From Isochrysis galbana (lineage: Eukaryota; Haptophyta; Isochrysidales; Isochrysidaceae), in assembly GCA_018136815.1 (NCBI GenBank), contig CM030939.1, positions 248,001-312,000 on the forward strand: DNA of 64,000 nucleotides, given 5' to 3'. Both the position numbers and the translations under genes were made by a program. Each line of letters opens with the position of its first letter. Position 1 is the stretch's first letter. Below the pieces are notes generated by a model. The model searched no databases and was not told the origin of the DNA. It saw nothing but the letters and a program-made list of their open reading frames with translations. Of the stretch, positions 39,424 through 48,947 are shown piece by piece.

Positions 39424-39786
39424 ACGGGGCGCGCTGGGCGGCCAGTAGCCCGCCAAGGTGGCTGTTGATCGTGCTCGCGTGGGATTGCAAGTTGAGAGCC
39501 AAAATTGATCAAGTGGTGGGGCACACCACCCATGTTATCGGAAAAAATAAGCAGGCACCTGCACTGCACGCACACTCCTTCACTCCAACTGCGGCGTCGA
39601 CGCCACATACAGCTGCGGAGCCCGCGCGCGCACATCAAATCCCGCGCGCACACACCCGTTCTATTCAATACAAGATCCTCAAGCTGATTCATTCACTTAT
39701 GCGGACATGGGAAGCGCAGCAGCGGAAGTGCAGCAGCAACACAACAGCCCCGCGCTGAACACATGAAGCCAGCGGGGGGCCCATTT
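39424..39786. other. Intergenic, no gene seen
   Basis: A short stretch between the gag-like ORF and the convergent partial gene. Nothing was recognised. Confidence 0.35.
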
Positions 39787-40330
39787 TCAGAGGCTGGGCA
39801 CGTTGTTGTCGCTGTCGCTCGAACATGCTCCCTCCGCTATTTCACCCTGCTGCGTTTCCTCGTGCTGTTCGTCCGTCTCGACTCCGGCTGATTCCAGACG
39901 CGTGCGCTCCCTGCCGATCTTGTAGAAGAAGACAGCCAGCACTGTGCGAGCAGTGCTTGCGCCAGACCTGTGGTACATGCGAGACAGTAGCACATGGGCG
40001 TCACCAATCTCCTTGAAAACAGCGGGCGCTGCAGCGCCGGCGACGTGAAGGCTGCTTTCATCTGCTGTAAGCTCAACAACTGCCGTGAAGACCGCCGACT
40101 TTCCGTGCCGAAGATCTTGGTGGTATGTGAAGTGGGAGTGCAGGTCGTACTTGAAGAGGAAGTCAACGAAGATGAGCTGGGTCGTACCCACCGCGAGCGG
40201 CGGCGGCGCGCAGACAGGCATGCTCCTCGAGGTCCTCGACGACTCGTCCCCCGCGAGCGAGATGTCGTCGGTAGAGAAGCCAAGCAGCTCGCCCTCGTCG
40301 TCCGTCGTCCGGTGGAAACAGGACCCTAGT
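39787..40330 (-). pseudogene. 3' part of an unrecognised gene, cut by a retrotransposon tail
   Basis: An open minus-strand frame runs from about 40330 to the stop at 39787. It includes DDEGELLGFSTDDISLAGDE before the first ATG (40221), then LIFVDFLFKYDLHSHFTYH, SAVFTAVVELTADE and RTVLAVFFYKIGRERTR. The protein-like character continues upstream of the ATG up to the point where a family D 3' tail begins (40333), with no start before it. This looks like a host gene whose 5' part was lost or displaced, or whose upstream exons lie beyond. I do not recognise the family. Confidence 0.45.
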
Positions 40331-40332
40331 CC

Positions 40333-40480
40333 CTAGTAGTGCACGGGGGGAGTCGCCTGATGGCGGGGGGGAGGGGGGAAGGGCCGGGGGAGTGGGGGTG
40401 TGGAACGTTTTTGCTGCGTGAAAAGAAAGCAAAGTGTCCACGGCCGCGTGTGCGATGAGATTATATTATTAAAAGGTTTA
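40333..40480 (+). mobile_element. Family D retrotransposon 3' tail
   Basis: TAGTGCACGGGGGGAGTCGC, GAACGTTTTTGCTGCGTG and ATTAAAAGGTTTA match the 3' end of the element at 56696-57460, and the reverse complement of 50925-51050. Only the tail is present, so this is a strongly 5'-truncated copy. It abuts the open frame at 39787-40330. Confidence 0.65.
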
Positions 40481-40879
40481 TATATAGTATATATATATAA
40501 TTATGGAAATTGTGGATTGTGGGAGGGGAAAGGGGAAAGGAGGGAGGAAGGGTGGGCGGATAGGGCGGGTAGATAGGAGCATCATAAGCACTCTACCTCG
40601 CTAGTACGTTAAGTATTTTTATTTTTTTGATGGCGACCAACTATAAAGTTAGTTTTTTTTACTTTTTACGGGTAAACAGCCCATCTATAAATAAACTGCT
40701 ACACAAATTTCTACCACTAAAATAAAACTAAACTCAATGGTCCACTTTCGTCGGGACGGGACCTTCCGTGGCGTCGGCCGTCCTCTCCCTTTCCTTCTCC
40801 TTCCCTCCCCCTCTCGCTCTCTCCTCCCAATCTGCTCCCTGCCCCCCCTTCTCCCCAATCCTCCCCGTTCATCATCGCC
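40481..40879. other. Intergenic, AT-rich then CT-rich promoter-like
   Basis: AT-rich sequence (TATATATAGTATATATATAT near 40480-40500) then a CT/C-rich tract (about 40780-40865) before the ATG at 40880. No gene seen. Confidence 0.4.
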
Positions 40880-41869
40880 ATGGTGTTGGCCCTTGCACCT
40901 AGCGGCAGGGGGCCGAAGGGTCTGAGAATGTGTGCGCCAGATGAGACGCTGCTCTTCGCGCCTCTCTGCCGCTCCGAGCTTGAGCCGCTGTTGCGGAATG
41001 ACATCGGCCGACGGACTCAAGAGCTGCTAGCCCTGAGCGCTCTCGGTGGTGCATTCTGTATGCTCCCCTCGCTGGTCGAGCGGCTTTTGCCTCGGGCATT
41101 TGCGCTTGAGCTCTATGAGGACGAGGACGACCTGTGCTACCGCACCGCCGACGGCATGATTGAGTGCACTCTGCGTGAGCGGAGCCTGGTGCCGCGCGGT
41201 ATTCCGTTCAGGCTGCGTATTCGTTGTGACGAGACAATCGCGGGCGCCGCCCGCATGACGACAGGTGGGGTGGCACCGTGTGGGAGTGACGACGTCGGAA
41301 TCGAGCTCATGGGAATAGGGTGTGACTTGCGCAGCGCGGCGAGTGTGCGCGAACTGCGGGCTGCTGCCACGTCCGAGGCCCCCACAGTTGTTGCGCGCCT
41401 GTTGGCGAGCCGCTCTACGAAGCGGCACATTGCTGCCCTCGTGTCGTCGACCCTCTTCGCGCAGCTTGCGCCCGTTGCCCGAGCGGTGGCTGTCGGCCGC
41501 GCCCTTGAAGCTGTGGGGCCTGTGCTTGCTTTTAGCCCACAGCGACAGCTGTACGCGCGCGAGGGGAGCTCAGAAAAGTGGCTGCAGCGGGTTGCCGGCT
41601 ACTATTTCGCCAGCGCCTCGCTTCAAGAGGTGCGCGCCGCGTAATGAGCGGCGAAACTTTGTGTGTGTCTGCTTTGTGCTGCCGGGGCAGTGGCGCGTAT
41701 GGGTGCATACTCTTTGTGCCCATCCATGCAGGTCCGTTTTGTGGGCGCCGACACAAACAACGTCACGTTCACGTTTTACTACGACGACACCGAGCCCGTG
41801 AACGGCGACCCGCGACGAGCAAATATCAATCCTGAGGTCATTAGCTGCAGTTTTGGGTGCTCGCAATAG
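40880..41869 (+). CDS. Unrecognised protein (two exons), possibly frameshifted at the 3' end
   Basis: Exons 40880-41629 and 41732-41869, joined in phase 0 across a GTGCGC...CATGCAG intron, give 295 aa. Features include CRSELEPLLRNDIGRRTQEL, the acidic ELYEDEDDLCYRT, and RVAGYYFASASLQE joined to VRFVGADTNNVTFTFYYDDT. No domain was recognised. Directly after exon 2, in the next frame, 41853-42077 reads ARNSQLANKWFHQHYQ and LRLGDMHKLYGLQFNLLLY. That looks coding, so either a frameshift or an unseen exon join extends the gene to 42077. Confidence 0.6.
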
Positions 41870-42077
41870 CCAGCTTGCCAACAAGTGGTTCCACCAACAT
41901 TACCAGTCCAACTCGGATGGCTGGCATAAACAACGTACGCTTGAGCTCCGTCTCGGCGACATGCATAAGCTCTATGGTTTGCAGTTCAATTTGTTGTTGT
42001 ATGCGATACAGGAGGAGGAAAGCGCAGAAGAGAATCTATCGTGCAATACCAACCTGGTCCTAGTCGGTGTCGGATAG
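41853..42077 (+). other. Probable continuation of the 40880 gene in another frame
   Basis: The frame from 41853 to the stop at 42077 encodes about 70 residues of protein-like sequence, immediately after exon 2 ends at a TAG. No splice pair that restores the frame was found within 60 bp. A one-base indel in the assembly or a real frameshift mutation would explain it. Confidence 0.4.
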
Positions 42078-42185
42078 TGCCGGCATACAGCGCCGTCATC
42101 CATGCCGTCAGGTGTTTGTGTGTCTGTCCTATCCAAGTGCTGCGAGTGCAGCCAAAGAATCATCGGCCCTCACACCTCACAGCGG

Positions 42186-42335
42186 GTAGTGAGCGGCGAA
42201 ACTTTGTGTGCGCCCGCTATGTGCTGCCGGAACAGTGGCGCGTATAGGGTGCAGACTCTTTCTTTGTGCCCATCCGCGCAAGTCCGTTTTCCGTGGGCGC
42301 GCCGACGCGAACAACGTCACGTCACGTTCACATAA
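42186..42335 (+). repeat. Partial duplicate of intron and exon 2 of the 40880 gene
   Basis: TGAGCGGCGAAACTTTGTGT at 42188 repeats 41644. The similarity continues through GTGCTGCCGG, CAGTGGCGCGTAT, CTTTGTGCCCATCC and GTCCGTTTT to AACAACGTCACGT. The copy lies about 544 bp downstream and has indels that break the reading frame. Confidence 0.75.
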
Positions 42336-42423
42336 CGAGACGAGCCTTGGCCAAGGATCATAACAAACCCCAGCCGGAGACCATACACAACCTACATTTT
42401 ATACATTGTCATTACCAACGGTC

Positions 42424-42560
42424 TACTTTTATAAGTAGGAGGCCAATGGGGGCTTCGCGCCCCCCTCTCTCCATCGCAGACACCCCTTGGGTGGGCCTGC
42501 ACACTCAACCTCAGCACCTGCCTACTGGCTACTGGCAGGGGCTGAGCTGACACCACTCTG
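42424..42560 (+). mobile_element. Family D-type 5' end fragment
   Basis: CTACTTTTATAAGTAG (stem CTACTT/AAGTAG around TTAT) is followed within 11 nt by ATGGGGGC. This mirrors the 5' end of the element at 56696 (stem AAGT/ACTT, then ATGGGGGG). The downstream sequence includes GGGCTGAGCTGACACC. No target duplication or 3' end was identified. Confidence 0.5.
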
Positions 42561-43108
42561 GCCCAGACCTTCGCCGAGCGCGCGCCGCGCGCCGCACGCC
42601 CTCGCCGGCGCTCGCCCTCGCTCGTACTGACCCCCCCCCTCACCACTGCGCCACAGACCACCAAGGCCGCTAGAAAAGGTGCGGGCCATCAAAAGTCCCA
42701 GTGCACCACCCGAACACGGGAGAAATTTTACCCCCGCATATATACATGTTATATTTACTAGAGTATTCGACCCCCCCCTCCCCGTCCCCTCCCCCCCCCC
42801 CACACACACACTCAATTGCATTGTGATCACAGGAGGGTGACCTACACAGACCAAAAGCGTTCAATTATCCCCATCCCTGCTAACACCTTTCATTGTCACC
42901 TGGAGGTTACTTGACTCAACTTGACACTTCACATGTTGAAACCCACACGTGGTCTGACTCCATTCACTCGATTTGGGGCAGGGTCGATATCTCGTTGAAA
43001 TCACGATCCACGTCTCACACCAAAGAGCACGGATGAGTGTGTGAGTGAGTGTATGTCCACACCAAAGAGCACCGACCGCGTAAAAGCAGACAACAAGTTT
43101 CGTCACGT
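42561..43108. other. Intergenic, no gene seen
   Basis: It contains C-rich runs near 42770-42810 and a local duplication of the reverse complement of GTGCTCTTTGGTGTG (near 43017 and 43060). No feature was recognised. Confidence 0.35.
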
Positions 43109-43279
43109 TTATATGGAGGAGACTGTCGAACATGCGATGACTACGGGCTCGTAGGCAGAGGGCCGTTCGATCGAGCCGGCAGCTGACGCTGACGCGGTCG
43201 TGATAGGGTCGTTGATTGTTGCTTGCGGGAAGATGTCTGATAGATCATAGTAAGTGTCGGGTCCGGGAGGGTCTGTCAT
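43109..43279 (-). pseudogene. Truncated family C gag-like ORF
   Basis: 56 codons with SAAGSIERPSAYEPVVIACS, nearly the same as SAAGSTERPSAYESVVIACS at 60739 onwards, then a stop. The longer copy continues for another ~230 codons. Function unknown. Confidence 0.6.
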
Positions 43280-43990
43280 CGGGCGCTACAAGCGATGAGG
43301 TAGACTGAAGGTTGGAGGCTTGCGACGCGTGGCGTCGGAGAGTAGAGACGAGGCTAGCTAGCGAGCTAGTGGGGGAGGGGGAGAGTGAGAATGAGAGCTT
43401 CTTAGGTCCGAGGTAGGCACGGGAGACTACAACGGGTAATCTCAAGGAGACAGAGGGCAAAAAACACACACAAACTAAACCAAACGGGGCGAAAACTAAC
43501 CACACCTGGACGGACGGCCAGGCGTCGGCACCAGGGCAACTTAGCAACGCGCAGACATGCGACAGAGGGGCCGACACAACGAGGGCAGATCTCGCTGGGG
43601 AGCTATGACCGATAGACGAGAGAAGACAAAAGACGGTCATGGAACATTTGATGACATCGAGAGAAAGTAAGAGAAGAGGCGGAATACCAATCGACGAGAC
43701 CTTAAGGCTTAAAACTTAAAATAACCCACAGGTTATAAGTAAAAGCCTGTCATCGTATGGAATACGACACTCCCCGACTAAATTCGAGTCGTCCCGACGA
43801 GCGGCATGGAAGGAGAACAAAGCAACCGAAATAGAAGAAATCCAGAATTAGAACAACAGGCCGAGAGAAACCAAAAATAACCGAGAAACCAAACGTCGAA
43901 GGCGACGCTTAAAATAGAAGATGAGAGCACCCGTGGGCCCTTTGAGCACAAATTCGGAAGCTTGACGCGGCACCCTATTTGTACGCATCA
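43109..43990 (-). mobile_element. Family C element 5' region with truncated gag-like ORF
   Basis: The reverse complement aligns with 60240-60895. Shared blocks are TGTCGTATtCCATACGA (a hairpin), TTATTTTAAGT, GGTCTCGTCGAT, CTGTCGCATGTCTGCGCGT and GACCTAAGAAGCTCTCATTC, followed by a start ATG at 43279. The encoded start MTDPPGPDTYYDLSDIFPQ parallels MADTVRPDSYYDLSNIFPQ at 60739. The frame closes after 56 residues at 43109, so the copy is broken. The left limit (about 43990 on this strand) is uncertain. Confidence 0.7.
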
Positions 43991-44219
43991 TCCCACCCAT
44001 TTCTCCCTTTTACAGGAGTTTTGCTCGGGTCACTCGACTGCACACTCTCAAACCTTGTGACCATCCGTCCTGAACTCCGTGCTCCTTCCACCTCCTTGCT
44101 CCTTGCTCCTTCCACCTCCTTGCTCCTTTCACCTCCTTTCTCCTTCCTGCCTTTCTCCCCTTCCCCTTGCTCCCTCCTCCCTGTCCCTTATCCTCTCTCC
44201 CCTCATCAAAGTGCTCTGG

Positions 44220-44400
44220 TGTGGAGGGTTTGCGTCACGAAGGCTACCTGACGTTCGACGTCTCCACTGTCACCTCGATGCGCGAGATGTTTGCTGGAGC
44301 GTCTCGTTTCTCACGCGACATCTCCGACTGGGACGTCTCCAAAGTGACCGACTTCACCAACATGTTCGCAGGCACGAGGATGGCCACCGAGGTGACGTCC
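44220..44400 (+). CDS. BspA-like (DUF285) repeat exon, partial
   Basis: The frame encodes LTFDVSTVTSMREMFAGASR and then DISDWDVSKVTDFTNMFAGT. This is the ~25-residue DUF285/BspA leucine-rich repeat with its W-[DN]-[VT]-S-x-V-x-[DS]-x-x-x-M-F core. Candidate splice sites flank it (GAG|GTGACG at about 44391). Such repeats are abundant in surface or adhesion-like proteins of bacteria and several algae. Only one and a half repeats are present, so this is either one exon of a larger gene or a remnant. The rest of the gene was not found. Confidence 0.55.
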
Positions 44401-44599
44401 GGTGTCCCCCGCGCCCTTCCTTGTCCCTTGTTGTCATTAGTGCACGGGAAGTCTTGTAGATTCCCTCCTTACTTCTACTAATTCTCCCCTCGTAACTGTC
44501 GATCGCATCGGCCCTTCCGTCGTACCGTCGCTCCCCTCCCGTCGCCCCGTCGCTCTCCTGTCGGCTTCTCTTCCTTGTTTTTCCATTCCCCGTGTTTCC

Positions 44600-45500
44600 C
44601 CGTTTGAGTGGGGAAGGATACGTGAATGTGAGGGGAAGTGGAGTTAGGGTTGAGTGAGCGTGACAGTTTGTCCTTAGTAGTCGTTCTTTCGTTCCTGTCG
44701 TTCGTCCCGTTCGTCCGTTCTCGCTTTCGTCCCGCTCTCGCTCTCGCTACTCGTCAACAACACTCACTCTACAACACATCCCTCAGCAACCGTCGTCCGC
44801 ACTCTTCCCCGCCCCGCTCTCGCCCTCGCTATGTCCGCCCCATCGCCCCGCTCTGCTTCTCCTAAGCCCGTCTCCCTGCCCCCTCTGGAGGCGGCTGAGC
44901 CCGTCATTGCCCATCTCCCAACTTCCGCCGCGCCTCTCGCCGCTTCCCTTCCGTCCCCTCCGTTCCCATCTGAGGTAGTGGTAACCTCGGATCCGTCAAA
45001 TGGACAGTGCACCGGAGCTCCAGGCGGAGTGCGCACTTGCGCTCGCGCATGCACCAGGGCCCCTGGTGCCCATTGAGCATTGAGCATTGAGCGCCATGGG
45101 ATGTCTGCACATGCGCACGCCTCCTGTCATCCTGGCAGCAGAAACCCAGCGCTGCTGCTCGTGCAAGTTTGCAACGATGCGTGATCTCAGGGCACACGCT
45201 GCGGCCGAGGCCGAGCACACGCACCACGTAGTGGTGCGCGCAGTCGACAGCCTTCAGAGCGCGCAGGCAAGGCTCGGCTGGGCTGCGATAGTCTCATCAA
45301 GGGGCCTACATGTGGCCGACGCTCAATGCGCCACCAATGCCGACCACCGACCAATTGCAATGGCTGTGCACGAGCTGCAGTGCAGCGGGGGCCCTAAGTA
45401 GGGCACGAGGGGAGTCGCCGCAAGGCGGGAAGTGAGGGAGAGGAAGTCGGAAATGGGCGTGGCTACAGTAGTTAACCCCACGGCCACGCGCGAGGGCGGG
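44600..45500 (+). mobile_element. Family D copy, internally deleted
   Basis: The 5' UTR contains the inverted repeat TTCCCC...GGGGAA, then GATACGTGA and CT-rich sequence with CTCTCGCTCTCGCT. It leads to ATGTCCGCCCC at 44831, matching the reverse complement of 51713-51990 (TTCCCC...GGGGAA, GATACGTTAG, ATGTCTGCCCC). Its other end (TAAGTAGGGCACGAGGGGAG, GTCGCCGCAAGGCGGGAA) matches the D 3' tail at 50925-51050. The large polymerase ORF is absent. Confidence 0.65.
44831..45076 (+). CDS. Family D ORF N-terminal remnant
   Basis: 81 aa beginning MSAPSPRSASPKPVSLPP, Ser/Pro/Ala-rich, corresponding to MSAPSSEGAT at 51713 (-). A following frame (45087-45401) contains CCSCKFATMRDLRAHAAAEA-EHTHH, which could be a Cys2His2-like finger of the original protein. 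It is probably a broken remnant of an ORF1-like protein. Confidence 0.4.
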   Translation: MSAPSPRSASPKPVSLPPLEAAEPVIAHLPTSAAPLAASLPSPPFPSEVVVTSDPSNGQCTGAPGGVRTCARACTRAPGAH

Positions 45501-45767
45501 CAGTGCGTGTACATACCCAAGACCTTTACTACTACAACTACTACAACAACAAGAGCTTGTAACGGCGGCTGCTGCATCGGACAAACGGAAACGAAAACGA
45601 ACGAGCGCTTCTCGTCGAAGACCTTCGCTCTCTCCTTGTGTCCCCCCCCCCCCTCTCCCCCCCCGCCCCCCCCCCCCCCCCCCCGCCCCGCCCCCCCCCC
45701 CCCCCCCCCCGCCCCCCCGCGGGCCCCCCGTCGCGGGAGATTCGATCCTTCCACCGCCTTCCGCGAG

Positions 45768-47601
45768 ATGTTCCGTCCGGTCACCACTCGGGCGAGCAGC
45801 ATGGCCCGGGCGCCCGCCATGCGACGCGCGCTGTGCTCGGCGCACATGCGCGTGCGCGTTGACGCGGCGAAGATGAGCTTTGTCGAGCCCGCCGACGATC
45901 TCCGGCTCACGAAGCTCGAGGGAGCCAAGGCCAGCGAGACGGTGCGCTCCCGCGGAGGGGGAGAGAGGGAGAGCGCTGCACACAGGGAGGGGAAGGGAAG
46001 GGGGAAGAGAGGGAGCGAGGAAGCGAGGTAAGGGAGGGGAAGGGGGGGGGGGGCGGAGCAGCAAAAAAAGATAAGGAAAGGATAGGGTGAGTAGGAAGAC
46101 AACTGGCAGCGGAAAGGGGCAGAAGGACAATGACAGGTGGTGGCCAGTAAGGATGATGAAAGGGGCATTGGGCAGACTCAGTGGCTTGAACGAAAGGTCT
46201 GCATCCCGACCGCTGAGTGTTGTGCTTCTTAGTAGACGGTCGCCTTTATCTGCAGGCGTTGCGCAAAATGATAGAGCTGGCAAAGGACCACATGACACGC
46301 GGATCCACCAATGAGGCGATCTGCCTACTCTCGCACGTGCTCGAGGAGCGGCGGGGGCTCAATGGGGATGACGATCCACGCACGTTGAGCGCAATGGGCT
46401 TGATTGTCAGCTTGCTTCATGAGCTGGGCCGTCTCGATCATGCTGTTGTGCTCGCACGAGAATGGTCGGTACGGTGCCGACGTGTTTTTGGCATCTGCCA
46501 TCCTGATACGCTGATAGCCAATGGGTTCACCGTCTCGCTCTTGAGTGAGCTGGGATGCAACGAAGAGGCGGAGCCGATCGCTCGAGAAACTCACGCAGCT
46601 GCCGCTCTCTACCACGGCGAAGACCATCCGGATACGCTAGTCGCACTTTCGCACCTTGGAGTTGTGTTGCGCTCTCAGGGAAAGCTAGCCGAAGCTGAGG
46701 AGGCCATGCGTCTCGAGGTCAGCCGCTCGACGCAGGCCTTGGGCGCTGCACACCCCGATACTCTTACGGCTCAGAACAATCTCGCATACACACTGGTCAC
46801 GCAGGTGCAGCCAGCCCTACACCAGATGGAGCAGGGCTCCAAATCGCTCAATAAAGTGGCGGCATGCATATCCCTCGATGCACACATGACTTCTTGTTGC
46901 TCCGATCATCTCACCCATAGGCTCGTCTACTCGCCGACCCGCTACCGTTGCTATCCTTCGCCAAGCTCGCTGAAGCAGAGGAGCTCTTCAGCCAGCAGCT
47001 TGATCAGTGCATTACTGCACATTCCGAGACCCACCCGCTCACACGCGTGGCTCTTTACAACCTAGTACGAACTGTTCGCGAATTCCCACCCACGAAAAAG
47101 TTTGCCACCAAAGCCGAGTCGTTGCTTCGTCGCCAGATAGAATTGTGCGTGCGCACGGTGGGAGCAGGTGCAGAGGAGACGCGAGGTGCCAAAGCCGATC
47201 TGGCGGCTCATCTTGAGGCAACGGAAACCGGCCGCTTTGACGAAATGGTCGAACTCCTCACCGAAGCTCATGGGGAGGCTCACCCGCGCACTCTTGTTGT
47301 CTTGGAGGGTGAGATGTGCCGGCTGCACGATCAGGGCAGGCCAGCCGACGCGGAGCCAATCGCGAGGCAGCTTTTAAGCTTATCCACCAAGATTTGGGGA
47401 GAAGGCCACACACAGACGGTGAGGTATTCATGGATGCTTGCCGCACTGCTCCGCCAGCAAGGGCGGACGCACGAGGCTGCTTGCATTACAGGTGACTGGG
47501 GATTCGTGGATGATGATATCAAGAATGAGGTTCAAGAGCCCCAGCCGGAAAATGCATATTGCCAGTATTGGATCGACGCTGTAGCAGGCAGTCCGGCATA
47601 G
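45768..47601 (+). CDS. Tetratricopeptide (kinesin-light-chain-type) repeat protein
   Basis: Exons 45768-45941, 46256-46804 and 46921-47601, all phase 0, give 467 aa. Donors are GTGCGC and GTGCAG. Poly-C precedes the ATG. The first ~35 residues are Arg/Ala/Met-rich and basic (MFRPVTTRASSMARAPAMRR), possibly an organelle targeting leader. From ~75 on there are successive ~42-residue TPRs of the kinesin-light-chain type, with HPDTL at each turn. Examples are GDDDPRTLSAMGLIVSLLHE, CHPDTLIANGFTVSLLSELG, DHPDTLVALSHLGVVLRSQG and AHPDTLTAQNNLAYTLV. The repeats continue through exon 3 (THPLTRVALYNL, AHPRTLVVLEGE). TPRs bind partner proteins; the partner is unknown. Confidence 0.8.
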
Positions 47602-48323
47602 TGCCCACCTGAGCACATTACTATTTCAGCCGCTTGCAGCATGTCCCACGTGACACCGGTAGGATCACGACTAGAATGCAACAGTGTTGATCTTGCGGCG
47701 AGCGAATACGCAAGGTGCTCCGGTTTGACTAATGAAGAAGAGACTGCTGCCAACAATTCTTCTTCTCCGCATGGCACCCATACTGTGCGGTAAATCAGCT
47801 CCTCGTAGGCAATTTACGCGTCTGTTGCTCGGCGCAACAGTACCACAAATTCCACGGCACTCAGACAAACCAAGCTCGTCGGATGTACACTTTCCATACA
47901 AGACGCACGCCCCGTTCGTGCAGATGATGCATCGCCTACAGGTCAATCGACTTATCACTCACGCACACAGGGCGGGCCGCCTTTTCTAGGTGTAGTGCGT
48001 AAGCTTCATCGTCTTTCGTATTCGCAATTGTGCACATATCAGCCGACAATGAGCTTAAATTACCTGCAATTCTTATTGCCAGTGTCCACTCTCCGGCACA
48101 AATGGCCTCATTGCCTTTCTTAACAAATTCATTCAAGAAGTTATTTTAAAGATTATGCTCATATGTTACCGCCATATTCGATAGCTCTGCACTAAATACC
48201 GGTACAAAAAAAGGGAACTGAGCCTTCGGAAGCCTTCGGCAGGCTTGCCAAACTTTATCGCTCCACCCTCGAAAGTGTGGGTGATCCTGTACTTTTATAC
48301 TAAAATTAGAGGGCCGGGGGTGA
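47602..48323. other. Intergenic, no gene seen
   Basis: Only short ORFs without recognisable features are present, for example a 66-codon minus-strand ORF at 47936-48136. Confidence 0.4.
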
Positions 48324-48503
48324 GAAAAAAACGAGACCTCAGGTTGCACCCTCTTGGGCGGCGGGGTCCCAGGATGAAGGCGCTGCGCGCTGCGGTTGCG
48401 TGGGCCGTCGGCCATCACTTGGTCGGCCGGCGCGGTGGGGTGGGCGGAGAGAGAGGAGGGGAGCGTGGCGCGTTCCATGGACCCTATCGTTATAACCATA
48501 GTT
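48324..48503 (-). mobile_element. Miniature family A-type copy (about 180 bp)
   Basis: The minus strand starts AACTATGGTTATAACGATAG (one mismatch in the palindrome), then GGTCCATGGAACGCGCC. It encodes MERATLPSSLSAHPTAPADQ, very close to the intact A element. After about 150 bp it passes to GGTGCAACCTGAGGTCTCG and a T run. It therefore appears to hold only a 5' end joined to a short T-tailed 3' end. No clear target duplication was found. Confidence 0.6.
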
Positions 48504-48947
48504 GAGGAAGTACACCAAAGTGAAGCGGTAGAACCCCCCCCAATCATGAATAGCTACAGCCGCTCAAAGTGTTCCAACGTTGTAGCATTCCCCAAACTCG
48601 ATGACCGCGGAACGAGTATGAGTATGAACAGAAGGCTACGCACCTAAAATGAGCATTTTTTGCATTCGTTCAGCTATGGCTAGGATAGTGTAGTATAGCT
48701 TTTATCTTTTTCGTCCCTGCATATCGCGTGAGAGCCACATGTGCAACGAGGAACGGAACCTACCATGCGGATGGCTAGCAACACCATGCCAACGCTATGC
48801 AGCAACCCAATTAGGGCTCCTACTTGTATGTCGTGGTGGTCGGCATCGTGACATTGCGATGGCATCGCGCTCTCAATGTCATATCCTGGTTTTCACCACG
48901 GAAGGGTAAACTGAGGTCTCTCCTCCGTCCGCTGCTCGGGCGAGCTC
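48504..48947. other. Intergenic, no gene seen
   Basis: 3' flank of the methyltransferase gene. Nothing recognised. Confidence 0.35.

Noticed and set aside
47690..48136. Short ORFs between the TPR gene and the mini A copy
   Set aside because: Under 100 codons, no motif, no supporting context.
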